This document shows positions 24,774-34,245 of a stretch of 64,000 nucleotides of DNA, piece after piece; position 1 is the stretch's first letter; every line of letters begins with the position of its first letter. The translations under genes and the position numbers were made by a program. Below the pieces are notes generated by a model. The model was not told where the DNA came from. It searched no databases and saw only the letters and a program-made list of their open reading frames with translations. The stretch spans positions 34,081-98,080 of the forward strand of contig CALWUI010000019.1 in NCBI GenBank assembly GCA_944384705.1. Reading direction: 5' to 3'. This DNA is from an uncultured Clostridia bacterium. Its GTDB lineage: Bacteria > Bacillota > Clostridia > Oscillospirales > Acutalibacteraceae.

Positions 24774-26201
24774 TCAAAAGATACGTACTATTATGTCAAT
24801 AACATTATCTTTTACAAATCTTTTTAAATAAAGAGCACTACAAATTTTATTTAATGATTTCTTGATACTGTCATGTGAATAGTTTTCTATATTTTTTAAA
24901 GGGTCCTTATAGTAAACAAAATTATTAAAAAATGTTAACACAGATATTTTTTCATTTTTAATTTTTCCTTTCACATTTTTTTTAATAGATTCACACACAT
25001 CATAAAGATATTCTTCTGTAAGAGTTTCCAAAAATTTATTCAGCGTTTCTTTTAAATCTACCTCAAACTTTTTAAATGTTAAGTCCACGTCCGATTTTTT
25101 TGTATATTCAAAACTCATTATTTTGTTATAACCACCTGATGTTTTCAATGTCAAATCGTTATATCCTTTTTCTTTAGCTAATTTTTTAAAATCTGATGAT
25201 TTGGAATTAATTATAGCACTTAAAACTAATGCACAAAAGAAATCTTCAAAATTATCATGCTTAATAAGATAAGACGCGTTAACTTTAACGCCCTCATTCT
25301 GCGTTGTTGAATCATATTCTGACACAAAATATTTTGTGGGAACACCTTGACTTGGTATCGTTTGCAACTCTATATTCTTTGGCTCATTTGGCAAAAATTT
25401 TTTTAAAAAATACTCATTATCAAAATATGCTAAAAGTTCATTTAAATTATAATTTCCTCTTAGAACAACTAGCATATTCGAAAAATTATAGTAATTTTTA
25501 TAAAAATCCACTACCTCTTTATAGGTTAAATCGAACAAATCCCAAGGTGTACCTCCACAATCATATTGAAATGAATTGTCAAATAATTGTTTGTTAATAC
25601 TACGAAAAATATTTTTTTTAGGTATACTATAAGTTCCAAATACTTCGTGTAAAACCGAACCCCATATCAAATTTTTATTGATAGTATCATAAAAGAAGGT
25701 TTCTTTTTTAAAGATTTTTTTATCATCCAAGAATTTGGGACTAAATATACTGTCCCAAAATATATCGAAAACTGGTAAAAAATCCTTTTTAGATGGCGTC
25801 TCAAAAGTGTAACGAGTATAATCGTGATAAGTAACTGCATCTATTTTACTATCCGGATAAACTTCCTTTAACATATAAGACAAATTCTTTATGGGATAAT
25901 TTTCTGACCCATTTAGCACACAATGTTCAACAACATGTGCAAGGCCTTTATTATTTTGAGTAGGCGTTTTAAAAGCAATTTCTACTGAAAAAATCTGCTG
26001 CGCATTGGTAGACTGAACTGCAATCAATTTCATTCTAGTAGGTACATGCAAATAAAGCATTATATGCTCTGAATCTACACACTTTTCCTGTTGTAATTCA
26101 AAATTTTTTATTGCACTCGCTTTAAATATAAGACTCTCAAAAATTAAAAGACATAATATGATTGGTCTTAAAACTGTATTTTTAAATATTTTTAGAGGCA
26201 T
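24774..26201 (-). CDS. Secreted M16-family metalloprotease, half length (candidate LanP)
   Basis: The 475-residue protein has an N-terminal signal or membrane segment (about 10-30). It has the inverted zinc motif HVVEH (H89, E92, H93), a downstream glutamate in LHEVFGTYS (E186) as third ligand, and the block AVTYHDYTRYTFETPSKKDF typical of the presequence-protease (M16C) branch. Full M16C enzymes have about 970 residues in two halves; this gene encodes only the catalytic half. As the last gene of the lanthipeptide operon, 29 nt after the second lanC, it most likely removes the leader peptide outside the cell, replacing the usual subtilisin-like LanP. An alternative is an immunity or quality-control role. 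Confidence 0.85.
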   Translation of the reverse strand: MPLKIFKNTVLRPIILCLLIFESLIFKASAIKNFELQQEKCVDSEHIMLYLHVPTRMKLIAVQSTNAQQIFSVEIAFKTPTQNNKGLAHVVEHCVLNGSENYPIKNLSYMLKEVYPDSKIDAVTYHDYTRYTFETPSKKDFLPVFDIFWDSIFSPKFLDDKKIFKKETFFYDTINKNLIWGSVLHEVFGTYSIPKKNIFRSINKQLFDNSFQYDCGGTPWDLFDLTYKEVVDFYKNYYNFSNMLVVLRGNYNLNELLAYFDNEYFLKKFLPNEPKNIELQTIPSQGVPTKYFVSEYDSTTQNEGVKVNASYLIKHDNFEDFFCALVLSAIINSKSSDFKKLAKEKGYNDLTLKTSGGYNKIMSFEYTKKSDVDLTFKKFEVDLKETLNKFLETLTEEYLYDVCESIKKNVKGKIKNEKISVLTFFNNFVYYKDPLKNIENYSHDSIKKSLNKICSALYLKRFVKDNVIDIIVRIF

Positions 26202-26230
26202 CGATATCTTTCCCTTTCCCGACCCTTGAC

Positions 26231-27529
26231 TTAATACTCATCAAGCAAAAAAGCCACATCCCATGGTGTCTTGCGCCCATAATATACTGCAAGCAAACTT
26301 AACATTATCCCTATGGTACCTGAAAGCAATCCAAAATTATCAGTTTGACACTTTTTGCCCTCCACAATATCAATATTCTTAAATCCAAAAGCATATTGAC
26401 GATTGTAAGATGAAAAAATTTTACGTACTAAACTTTTTTGATAATCATTGAAACTTTCAATTTTTGTATCTTTATAAAACCTATTTGACAAGTACAATAA
26501 TCCTGCATATCCATGGCAAAATGTTGGAGGAATGGCTCCACTTTGATGTTTTAATGAATTTAGCATTGCATTTACAGAAATTGTTTTTAGATGACCATCA
26601 TTTAAAGCTTCTGCTGTTTTTAACATTACATAAGCAACTCCAGGTGTACCATAGCACCAAGCATCACGCATATAACATTTTTCTAGTATCCCTTTGTTAG
26701 AACCATTATGAAATATTATAGAATCTGGCCAACGCTTTTGGTTGATAATATAGCTATTAAGTAATATATCTTTTAAATATTGTATTGCTTTCAAATGTCC
26801 GCTTAATCGTATCCCCTTCATATATGACTTGACTAAAATCAAAAGTACGCCAGGTATCCCGTGAGATAAACCTAAGTTCACATAATACTTACTTTTTTTA
26901 TTTTGTATAAAAGGGGAACCTGCCGCATTAATTGTAAACCCAGGATAATACATACCATCTATAGAATAATCCTTACATAATGAAATAAAATATTCGACAA
27001 TAAGTTTAAAACTGACAATCATTTCTTTAGAATCTAAAAATAGCATACAATAATTTGCAATTCCTGCCAATCCATACATCACATCATAGTATTTCTCCTT
27101 TAATGTAGAAACACTTTTTAAAAATTTCAACTTTTCATTTAATAAATAAATTATTGATTTATTAACACTATTTAAAAAATTTCTATATCTTGAAAAGCCA
27201 TCAGACATACAAGCAGATGAAAGTGCTATACCACAAATTCCACCCCATAAAGATAAACTTATATAATTGTTTTCATTTAAAGTTTTTGTAATCAACGTCA
27301 AGAATTTATGCGCAATTTTGTCATAATTTTTATTTGGATAAATTTTATTTAATTCTGAAAAAAGCACGCAAAGTGAGGCCAAACCATCGCTGAGAGACGT
27401 ATTAATATCGTGAGTTTTTGCCTTCCCTGCTGATGATACATTACATATATATTCGTAGGATGATAGTTTAGGAACTAAATTTCTAATTATGTCTTCAAAT
27501 GAGTTCTTTAGAGTATTGTTTTCTATCAT
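26231..27529 (-). CDS. lanC: Lanthionine synthetase C-like cyclase, second copy
   Basis: The 432-residue protein is a LanC cyclase, which adds cysteine thiols to dehydroalanine or dehydrobutyrine to close thioether rings. Zinc ligands are C292 (DAWCYGTPG), C338 and H339 (PPTFCHGYAG), and the conserved histidine is H223 (LGLSHGIPG). All are present, so it should be active. It is similar in length and layout to the LanC at 29441-30721, which points to a duplication, though the two are clearly diverged. GAAAGGATTTTTTAG precedes the ATG. A 115-nt gap separates it from lanT. Confidence 0.93.
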   Translation of the reverse strand: MIENNTLKNSFEDIIRNLVPKLSSYEYICNVSSAGKAKTHDINTSLSDGLASLCVLFSELNKIYPNKNYDKIAHKFLTLITKTLNENNYISLSLWGGICGIALSSACMSDGFSRYRNFLNSVNKSIIYLLNEKLKFLKSVSTLKEKYYDVMYGLAGIANYCMLFLDSKEMIVSFKLIVEYFISLCKDYSIDGMYYPGFTINAAGSPFIQNKKSKYYVNLGLSHGIPGVLLILVKSYMKGIRLSGHLKAIQYLKDILLNSYIINQKRWPDSIIFHNGSNKGILEKCYMRDAWCYGTPGVAYVMLKTAEALNDGHLKTISVNAMLNSLKHQSGAIPPTFCHGYAGLLYLSNRFYKDTKIESFNDYQKSLVRKIFSSYNRQYAFGFKNIDIVEGKKCQTDNFGLLSGTIGIMLSLLAVYYGRKTPWDVAFLLDEY

Positions 27530-27644
27530 CTAAAAAAATCCTTTCTTTATTGAATTGAATTTCAAATCATATATTTTCGCATACAGATCCAACTGTTTAA
27601 AATAAATTCATGTGAACCAATTTTCATAATATATCCATAAAATT

Positions 27645-29426
27645 TTATTTGCAATTTTGTGAATTAAATAACTTTGCATAATCATTACATCGTTCCATTA
27701 ATTCGTCATGCGTACCAATATCTAATATTGATCCCTCCTTCATAAATAATATTTTATCAGCCTTTTGAGAAACATATAATCTGTGAGAAATTAAAATCAC
27801 AAGTTTGTCTGAAGAAAATTCATATATATTTTTGTATATTTCTGCTTCCGACAAAGCATCTACTGCTGATGTTGGTTCATCAAAAATATAAACATCGGAC
27901 TCCGCGAAAAATACTCTCGATAAAGCTAATTTTTGCCATTGACCAATAGAAAGTTCCTCTCCTTCTGTATCAAACATCCTAGTTAGAATGCTTTCGTATT
28001 TTTCTTTTAAATTATGCACAAAACCATACGCAGTAGATTTTTTTGTTGCTGACTCAATTCTTTCTTTTTCATTAAGATTTTTAATGGCCCCAAATGCTAC
28101 GTACTCCTTTAAGTTTACAGCATATTTATTCCAATCTTGATAAACACACGAAAACAACTTTAAATATTCGTCATTTGTATAATCATTAATATTTATTCCG
28201 TCTAAAAATACTTCTCCTGAAGTTGGTAACAAATTTCTTAATAAAATATTTATCAAAGTGGTCTTTCCACTACCATTAATACCAACTATGCAAATTTTTT
28301 CGCCAGTCGAGATATTGAAATTTATATTTTTTAAAGCAATTCTATCAGAACCTTCATAAACAAAAGAAACATTCCTAAACTCAAAAACGTGGTCTTTACC
28401 TTTACTAGGTAATGCTTTTCCAAAACAATTTTCTTCTTTCGAACAAACAAAATTCATAAGTTTTTTTATAAATAGCATGCTTTCATAATTAGAAGATATG
28501 TTGCTTACTAATCTTGTACACAAGTTTTGCAAAGAAAAAATAATTCCCCAATAAAATATGAAATCAGAGACCGTAAAGCTTTTATTTAACGTTTCAAATA
28601 TCAACCATACACTAGCTACGCATACACCAGCACAAGCTATAAGTTGAGTCAATACAGTTTTTAAAAATTCATCTTTGCTAAAATGGTTCCAAATATGCAA
28701 TATATCAAGATAATGTTTTTTTCTTTTGTTTGAAAGGTGATCTTTTATGCCATACAGACGGACTTCTTTTAAAAAAGTTTTACTCGTTGAAATATCGAAA
28801 AAATAATTCATTTTTCTATAGTTTTGTACTTGTCTATCCCAGAGTGATACGTAGTCTTTTTTTAGTTTTAACTTTAATGCTATATTTGGAATTAAACATA
28901 TAATTATTTCTGCAAAAATAATAAAATTAAATTTGCATAAGATCAAAACATTTATTAAAAGCTGTATAACCAAGGAACCTATTTCAAATAAAGAAGTTAC
29001 AATCTGCAGAGGTTCATTTTGACTATTCATTAAAATATTGGAGTATTCATCCTGAAACTTTGGTGAATATACTTTTTCGTAGTGTATAGCGTTTACCCTT
29101 TCAACAAGCAAATTTTGAATATTAAAAGTAAGCGACACACCGCAAATACGATAAATAATTGCTTTACCTACTAAAGTTATATCTTGAATAATGGTTATAC
29201 TTATGTAAGATAAAATTAAATATATAGCATTATAAAAACAGTCTATTGATTCATTGAAAAAAACATAGTTTATTAAATCTATTATTTTTTTAAACACAAG
29301 TGAGGAAATAACTGGTGATATACCTGAGACAATAACTGATAAAAAAGAAATTAAAAAAATTAATTTTCCAGAGTTATATACTAGTTTAAAAACAAAGCTA
29401 TACTGATTAGTAATATTATATTTCAA
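27645..29426 (-). CDS. lanT: Lanthipeptide ABC exporter (LanT type)
   Basis: The protein (593 residues from the chosen TTG; 608 from a GTG at 29471) has an N-terminal six-helix ABC exporter domain and a C-terminal ATPase with Walker A GINGSGKTT, signature LSIGQWQKLALSR and Walker B VYIFDEPTSAVDA. It lacks the C39 peptidase domain, as class I LanT proteins do, so it exports the modified precursor with leader attached. The TTG at 29426 follows AAAGGTGTTG, while the GTG has no ribosome binding site and lies inside the upstream lanC gene. The SIGQWQ signature variant is common in this family. Confidence 0.9.
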   Translation of the reverse strand: MKYNITNQYSFVFKLVYNSGKLIFLISFLSVIVSGISPVISSLVFKKIIDLINYVFFNESIDCFYNAIYLILSYISITIIQDITLVGKAIIYRICGVSLTFNIQNLLVERVNAIHYEKVYSPKFQDEYSNILMNSQNEPLQIVTSLFEIGSLVIQLLINVLILCKFNFIIFAEIIICLIPNIALKLKLKKDYVSLWDRQVQNYRKMNYFFDISTSKTFLKEVRLYGIKDHLSNKRKKHYLDILHIWNHFSKDEFLKTVLTQLIACAGVCVASVWLIFETLNKSFTVSDFIFYWGIIFSLQNLCTRLVSNISSNYESMLFIKKLMNFVCSKEENCFGKALPSKGKDHVFEFRNVSFVYEGSDRIALKNINFNISTGEKICIVGINGSGKTTLINILLRNLLPTSGEVFLDGININDYTNDEYLKLFSCVYQDWNKYAVNLKEYVAFGAIKNLNEKERIESATKKSTAYGFVHNLKEKYESILTRMFDTEGEELSIGQWQKLALSRVFFAESDVYIFDEPTSAVDALSEAEIYKNIYEFSSDKLVILISHRLYVSQKADKILFMKEGSILDIGTHDELMERCNDYAKLFNSQNCK

Positions 29427-29440
29427 AAAAACAACACCTT

Positions 29441-30721
29441 TTATGTATCGACTAAAAATATTTTTTCCCACTTAGCATAATTAGAATTATTAACGTCATC
29501 GACAAGAGTTAGTAAAACACCACTTACACCAGATAATAGATTGATATGGTTAAATCTATTTACTTGGCCGTTTACTTTTTCTACATTTACAAAGCCAAAA
29601 GGATATTTGACGTTATACAAATTAAATATTTTATCTTGAATATCTTTACATACTTCTTTAAAATACTTTTTGCTTGTATTAAAATAAAATCTCTTTGACA
29701 AAAAATATAGACCAGCCCAACCATGACAAAAAGTTGGAGATAAAATAGCTCTCTTCCTTTTTAGAGAGTCTTCCAATCCAGAAATTGCAGTTTTGATCAT
29801 TTTTTTTTCATTCAAAAACTTTCCAGCTAATAACAGCGAATATGAAATTCCGGGTGTCCCATAACACCACGCATCCCTGGTATAGTCATCTTGTTCACAA
29901 TCTAAATATACAGAACCTGGCCAAAATAAAAGATTGTTTGCATCATACTTACTTTGTTCTAGTAGCCAATTTGCAATTATACTAATTGTTTCTTTATGAA
30001 AATCCAAAATAATCCCTTGTTTATAAAACCTAATAAGAAGTATAAGTATTGGTGATATTCCATGAGACATTCCTAAATTAATATAATGACCATTTTTATT
30101 AGTTTTTGACAAAATTGAGTTAGCCAATTCAACAGAGTACCCTTGTATGCCATTTATCTTTATTTTACTAATAAAAATTGATATTAATTTTTTTATAGCA
30201 TTTTTTATGCTGGTATTGCCTAAAAATAAATCCATATAGTTCAGTACTCCACATATTCCAAACATTAAATCATATTTTTCTTCATTAAATATGTCAAAAA
30301 AATCAGAATTTTCTTTGGTTATGTTTTGACAAAATGATAAAATATATGAGTTTAAATTTGATTGCAATTTCGAATAACTATCAGTTTTAGTTCTTACTGA
30401 TTGCAAAGCAAAAGCTATACCAGATATACCCATTGATAACGAGACACCAGGGTCAAGTTTGTTAAAATTTATTACCTCAATTGCTTTTTTCATATACATA
30501 TGTGCAACTAAATTAAACTTTTTATCAGTAAAAATCTTATCACATTCTCCAAATAATAATGCGAGTGATGAAAACCCACTAAACAAACAGGCGCTTTCTA
30601 TAGGCAATTTATTTGGAGTATCAATCCTAAAATCTTCTACATTATTTATTACATAATCATAACTAGACAGTTTAGCTAAAATATCTAAAACGACATTCAT
30701 ATAATCTAAAATCAAATTCAA
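29441..30721 (-). CDS. lanC: Lanthionine synthetase C-like cyclase, first copy
   Basis: The 426-residue LanC cyclase has zinc ligands C286 (DAWCYGTPG), C332 and H333 (SPTFCHGWAG), and the active-site histidine H220 (LGMSHGIS). It follows lanB by 21 nt, the position of lanC in classical class I operons, and should close the lanthionine rings on the dehydrated precursor. A second complete lanC is two genes downstream. The N-terminus (LAKLSSYDYVINN) matches that of the other copy (VPKLSSYEYICN), supporting descent from one duplication. Confidence 0.93.
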   Translation of the reverse strand: MNLILDYMNVVLDILAKLSSYDYVINNVEDFRIDTPNKLPIESACLFSGFSSLALLFGECDKIFTDKKFNLVAHMYMKKAIEVINFNKLDPGVSLSMGISGIAFALQSVRTKTDSYSKLQSNLNSYILSFCQNITKENSDFFDIFNEEKYDLMFGICGVLNYMDLFLGNTSIKNAIKKLISIFISKIKINGIQGYSVELANSILSKTNKNGHYINLGMSHGISPILILLIRFYKQGIILDFHKETISIIANWLLEQSKYDANNLLFWPGSVYLDCEQDDYTRDAWCYGTPGISYSLLLAGKFLNEKKMIKTAISGLEDSLKRKRAILSPTFCHGWAGLYFLSKRFYFNTSKKYFKEVCKDIQDKIFNLYNVKYPFGFVNVEKVNGQVNRFNHINLLSGVSGVLLTLVDDVNNSNYAKWEKIFLVDT

Positions 30722-30742
30722 TCTCTCCTAATACTTTAAACT

Positions 30743-33700
30743 TCAACTTTTGTTGTGAATTGTCTTTTTGTAAGTTGCATAAATTGCATGTCTAGTAATA
30801 GCACGAACTATCGGTTCTATTTGTAAATTATTTTCAAATAATCTGTTTAAATGCATATGAATTATGCTACTCACTATATCTATATATTTTATTTTTGTAA
30901 TGTTAAGATTATTTAGTTGTTTTTTAACTAATTCTATTGAGCAATCCATTACGGAAAGTGTGTTAATAATACTTTCAGATTCATTTGATAAATGTGCATT
31001 GCCATACATTAAACTTTCTGCAATAAAAATATATTTTTCTCGTTCTTTTTTAAAATGTTCTCTAAATTTTGAATTAGGGACATTAAATAAAGTTAATGTG
31101 TCATCAAAAGTTAAATCAAATTTTTTAGTAAAATATAAAGTACAAATTACACCTAAGTAATAACTTGAAAGCTCATTAGATTTTTTAAAATTCAAAAGAT
31201 TAATTACGGATAAGCTACTTTTAAAAAATAGTGTTTCTATTTCGTCTATAACATGCTCTCCTCCATACCTTTCAAGCTCTCTATCGTATGTGTCAATAAT
31301 AAAATCTTCTGCTACTCTTCTGTTTAATAAATTTTTCATCCAATATTGAATAATACTATATCCTTTTAATAGCATACTTGATCTTCCATGAAACCTTATC
31401 CTAATGTGCCTTCTTGAATCGCTATATCTTAAAAAGAAAAATTTGTCTATGATTCTATTTTCAAACAAAGAATCAACCAAGCTTAAAACGTCTTTTGAAA
31501 TGAATGAGTCCTCACTATCATTAGCACCGTATATTTTTATAGAAATCCATTCATCAAAGGGTATTTTTATTCTTTTATTATATGAATTTGGTATATATAA
31601 AGCGATATCGTTTTCTTTACGACAATTTTTTCCTTTTACAAGCGGAATAAATAATTCGCAACAATATTTTTTGTCTTTATATAAAACAGGGGGCAAACAC
31701 TTATCATTATATTCCCACAATTCTATTCTTTCACTTTTAGTAAAATAAGAATATAATATTTTCTTGCATCTTTGATTTCCTAAATCTAATAGTAACCTAT
31801 TATCTAACTCACCAAAATAAACAAATCTATTTACTGAATAACAATCAATAAATTCACTTAATCTCTTGTTAAACTCTTCAAAAGTTATTTTGCGAGTTGT
31901 ATGAAAAAAATTTTTACTCAAAGCCCATTTTTTCGGAGATAAAACAAAATTTTTATACCTTATTTCAGGAACATAATTATAGTGATAAAAAAATAGATCC
32001 CAGTAAAACAGACACCATGGAATTTCTTGATCTATTGTTACATCCCATAAAAATCTAAAAACACTCGGGAATAAATGCCTATTAAGCATGTTATTGATTG
32101 TAAAATTTACGATCTTATTTTTAGATACAGATTTTGCATAAAATTTAAAATCTTTAATTCCTATTACAATGTCGTCTAAAGAAAGTCTTTGAGTGCTTGA
32201 TTTGGAGGAAGAACAAGATATTGCAATTTCATAATCACTTGCTGTCGAACAGTGCGACACATTTGCATTTCTAATGTTGGAAGGGAGAAAGCGTAGTTCG
32301 CAATTCAAAACGTCATTATGTGATGTTTTTTGATTTATTTTTTTTAACAAAGTAACTGGATTATCCATAATGTTAAAAAATCTTCCAAAACTATTACCTG
32401 CTCTTAATGCACCAATACCACTTCCTATATAGTACTTATTTTCACCGAATTTATCTCTTATCAACGATAAGTTTATATCAAAAGATTTTGGAACATTATC
32501 TATATTCGATAATTCATAATCGTTGAAATCAGAGTCTTGTATTTCTATGAACTCTTCTTTTTTTATTAAAGCATTTTCAAGTTTATTGAAAAAAAATTCT
32601 TTTAGACCTTGGCCAATTGTGCCAATCCATTTTGTTTTATTTTCTGTCGGTTCTTCTCGATAACCTTCTGGTACCCCTAGCCCCAAATCTTCATCAAGTA
32701 ATTCTAATAGTTGTACTTCTCTTGTTTCACCATATTTTTCTATAAATTTTGTCTTGTATCTTTGCCACTTGACATCATGTGGAATATTTTTATCATTTAA
32801 AATTAGCAAAATTCTCATTAAATCATTTAGTTCGTTTATCAAATTTTCATTTATTTTTATAATCTTAAAATTAGATTTACTATCCACTTGTATGTAATTT
32901 GATGATTCATATAGCATTTTCATATACTCTTTTAATTTTTTATAAACTTTAATAGCTTTTTGTGGATCATTTTCGTCTTGGTACATTTGCATATAATTTA
33001 ATATGTTTTTTAAATTAACATTTTCTAACCCCAATTCTTCCAACGTTTCAATTAGTTTTTTTAAAACATTTTCATCACCTAATGAAGGTCTTAATATGGA
33101 AACAAGGTAATCATTATTAATAAGTTCTTTTATATATTTTTCTAATATAGGAATTTTTTGATTAGGATAATTATTTTGTAAATTCAACAAAATTTCGTCA
33201 AATGCAACATAGTCTTCAGTTGCATTAAATACTAATTTTAATGCCGGAGTCAAACTAATATTCTTTTTCATTATTAAATTTCTGTCTTTTTTCTCAATAT
33301 TTAATAAAACAGCTCTATCACCTTTTATATAAATTCCTTCATTCTTTCTGTATCTAAGCTTTTTGTAAAACTTTTCTTCTATTTTTTTTACAATACCACA
33401 AACCCATTCCATGTCAACGGAAACAGCTTTTGACAGTTTAGGAGAACGCAAAATAAGTTCAGTATTTGATTTTGTAAAGGTTCCAAAAGAAACACCTGCA
33501 AATAAGCCAAAAGGTGTACACCGCGTTGTAGCTCGAATAAAGTATTTGTAAATAGAGTTTAAAAAATATTCTTCATTTTTAACCTCTTTATTATTCAAAA
33601 AATCTTCAAGGGTTTTATAAAGTGATGGCGAAGTAATTTTTAAACTTTCACGAAATTGACCAGACTCTGAACGTTTTAAAAAATTTTTTAAAAACTCTGA

Positions 33701-33802
33701 GTCAGATTTTTCAAAATTGAGCCATTCAAAATAGATATTCAATGGTAATAAAGGTGTTCGTAACATAAAAATATCTAAACTCGAAAACAAAGAATTAAAC
33801 AT
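30743..33802 (-). CDS. lanB: Class I lantibiotic dehydratase LanB
   Basis: The 1019-residue protein is a full-length LanB. The N-terminal glutamylation domain carries RATTRCTPFGLFAGVSFG (about 88-108), typical of the family. The C-terminal elimination (SpaB_C) domain spans about 750-1010, with FFLRYSDSRRHIRIRFHG. It uses glutamyl-tRNA to activate Ser/Thr of the precursor and eliminates glutamate to give dehydroamino acids. It lies 68 nt after lanA across a hairpin (33830-33861) and before lanC. The size is normal for NisB and EpiB. ATTACTCCTTTC on the plus strand gives a GAAAGGAG site for the ATG. Confidence 0.95.
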   Translation of the reverse strand: MFNSLFSSLDIFMLRTPLLPLNIYFEWLNFEKSDSEFLKNFLKRSESGQFRESLKITSPSLYKTLEDFLNNKEVKNEEYFLNSIYKYFIRATTRCTPFGLFAGVSFGTFTKSNTELILRSPKLSKAVSVDMEWVCGIVKKIEEKFYKKLRYRKNEGIYIKGDRAVLLNIEKKDRNLIMKKNISLTPALKLVFNATEDYVAFDEILLNLQNNYPNQKIPILEKYIKELINNDYLVSILRPSLGDENVLKKLIETLEELGLENVNLKNILNYMQMYQDENDPQKAIKVYKKLKEYMKMLYESSNYIQVDSKSNFKIIKINENLINELNDLMRILLILNDKNIPHDVKWQRYKTKFIEKYGETREVQLLELLDEDLGLGVPEGYREEPTENKTKWIGTIGQGLKEFFFNKLENALIKKEEFIEIQDSDFNDYELSNIDNVPKSFDINLSLIRDKFGENKYYIGSGIGALRAGNSFGRFFNIMDNPVTLLKKINQKTSHNDVLNCELRFLPSNIRNANVSHCSTASDYEIAISCSSSKSSTQRLSLDDIVIGIKDFKFYAKSVSKNKIVNFTINNMLNRHLFPSVFRFLWDVTIDQEIPWCLFYWDLFFYHYNYVPEIRYKNFVLSPKKWALSKNFFHTTRKITFEEFNKRLSEFIDCYSVNRFVYFGELDNRLLLDLGNQRCKKILYSYFTKSERIELWEYNDKCLPPVLYKDKKYCCELFIPLVKGKNCRKENDIALYIPNSYNKRIKIPFDEWISIKIYGANDSEDSFISKDVLSLVDSLFENRIIDKFFFLRYSDSRRHIRIRFHGRSSMLLKGYSIIQYWMKNLLNRRVAEDFIIDTYDRELERYGGEHVIDEIETLFFKSSLSVINLLNFKKSNELSSYYLGVICTLYFTKKFDLTFDDTLTLFNVPNSKFREHFKKEREKYIFIAESLMYGNAHLSNESESIINTLSVMDCSIELVKKQLNNLNITKIKYIDIVSSIIHMHLNRLFENNLQIEPIVRAITRHAIYATYKKTIHNKS

Positions 33803-33829
33803 AATTTAAAAATTACTCCTTTCATAATT

Positions 33830-33861
33830 AATGGCACTTTGTTTTTTGTCAAAGTGCCATT
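33830..33861 (-). terminator. Attenuating hairpin between lanA and lanB
   Basis: AATGGCACTTTG (33830-33841) pairs perfectly with CAAAGTGCCATT (33850-33861) with an 8-nt loop. No long T-run follows on the minus strand (ATTAATT). Partial termination here would give excess lanA message over lanB, a common arrangement in class I lantibiotic operons. Confidence 0.75.
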
Positions 33862-33870
33862 GCAACACAT

Positions 33871-34023
33871 TTAGCAGCAATAACTGTTGCCAGTTCCAGT
33901 ATTACCGCATCCAGGTGTGCATAAAGATTGACTTGAAATACCTGACTCCTCGATATTAATATTAGACTTAATTTGCAAATCTAAATCGAAGTCACCTAAA
34001 TCAAAATCATTATTTTCAAACAT
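33871..34023 (-). CDS. lanA: Epidermin/gallidermin-like lanthipeptide precursor
   Basis: The 50-residue precursor has a leader with an FDLD motif (residues 12-15), the LanB/LanC recognition box of class I leaders, and a predicted 22-residue core from I29 to C50. By alignment with epidermin and mutacin 1140 the rings are A S31-C35, B T36-C39 (TPGC, the lipid II-binding part), C T44-C49 and D S47-C50, with T42 and S33 as dehydro residues. The core ends NSYCC, the AviCys signature. It has no Lys or Arg, unlike its relatives, and the residues before the core are EESG, not PR. GGGGAGGTGATTGCT precedes the ATG at 34023; an in-frame extension to 34113 is rejected. Confidence 0.95.
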   Translation of the reverse strand: MFENNDFDLGDFDLDLQIKSNINIEESGISSQSLCTPGCGNTGTGNSYCC

Positions 34024-34116
34024 AGCAATCACCTCCCCTCCATGGTAGCACATATACAGCATTATCAATTGTGTACACTTATTAGCTATTAATTTCCACA
34101 AAAAAACTGGCATACA

Positions 34117-34245
34117 ATTTTTTCCTTCGTATTAAGCGTTTCTGCAAAGTTTTTACTCGCTATGACGAACTTGACATTATCTATTTTTCAATTGTAACTT
34201 TGGTTTTAATTTTTGATGCGCTTTCTTATTGTGAATGCACTTCCG
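34117..34245 (+). repeat. Direct repeat, right copy
   Basis: Diverged direct copy of 21378-21500 (see that entry), lying about 95 bp upstream of lanA. The rest of the 34024-34645 gap shows no gene or RNA with good support. A 56-codon frame at 34532 runs through the downstream terminator hairpin and is probably spurious. Confidence 0.8.
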
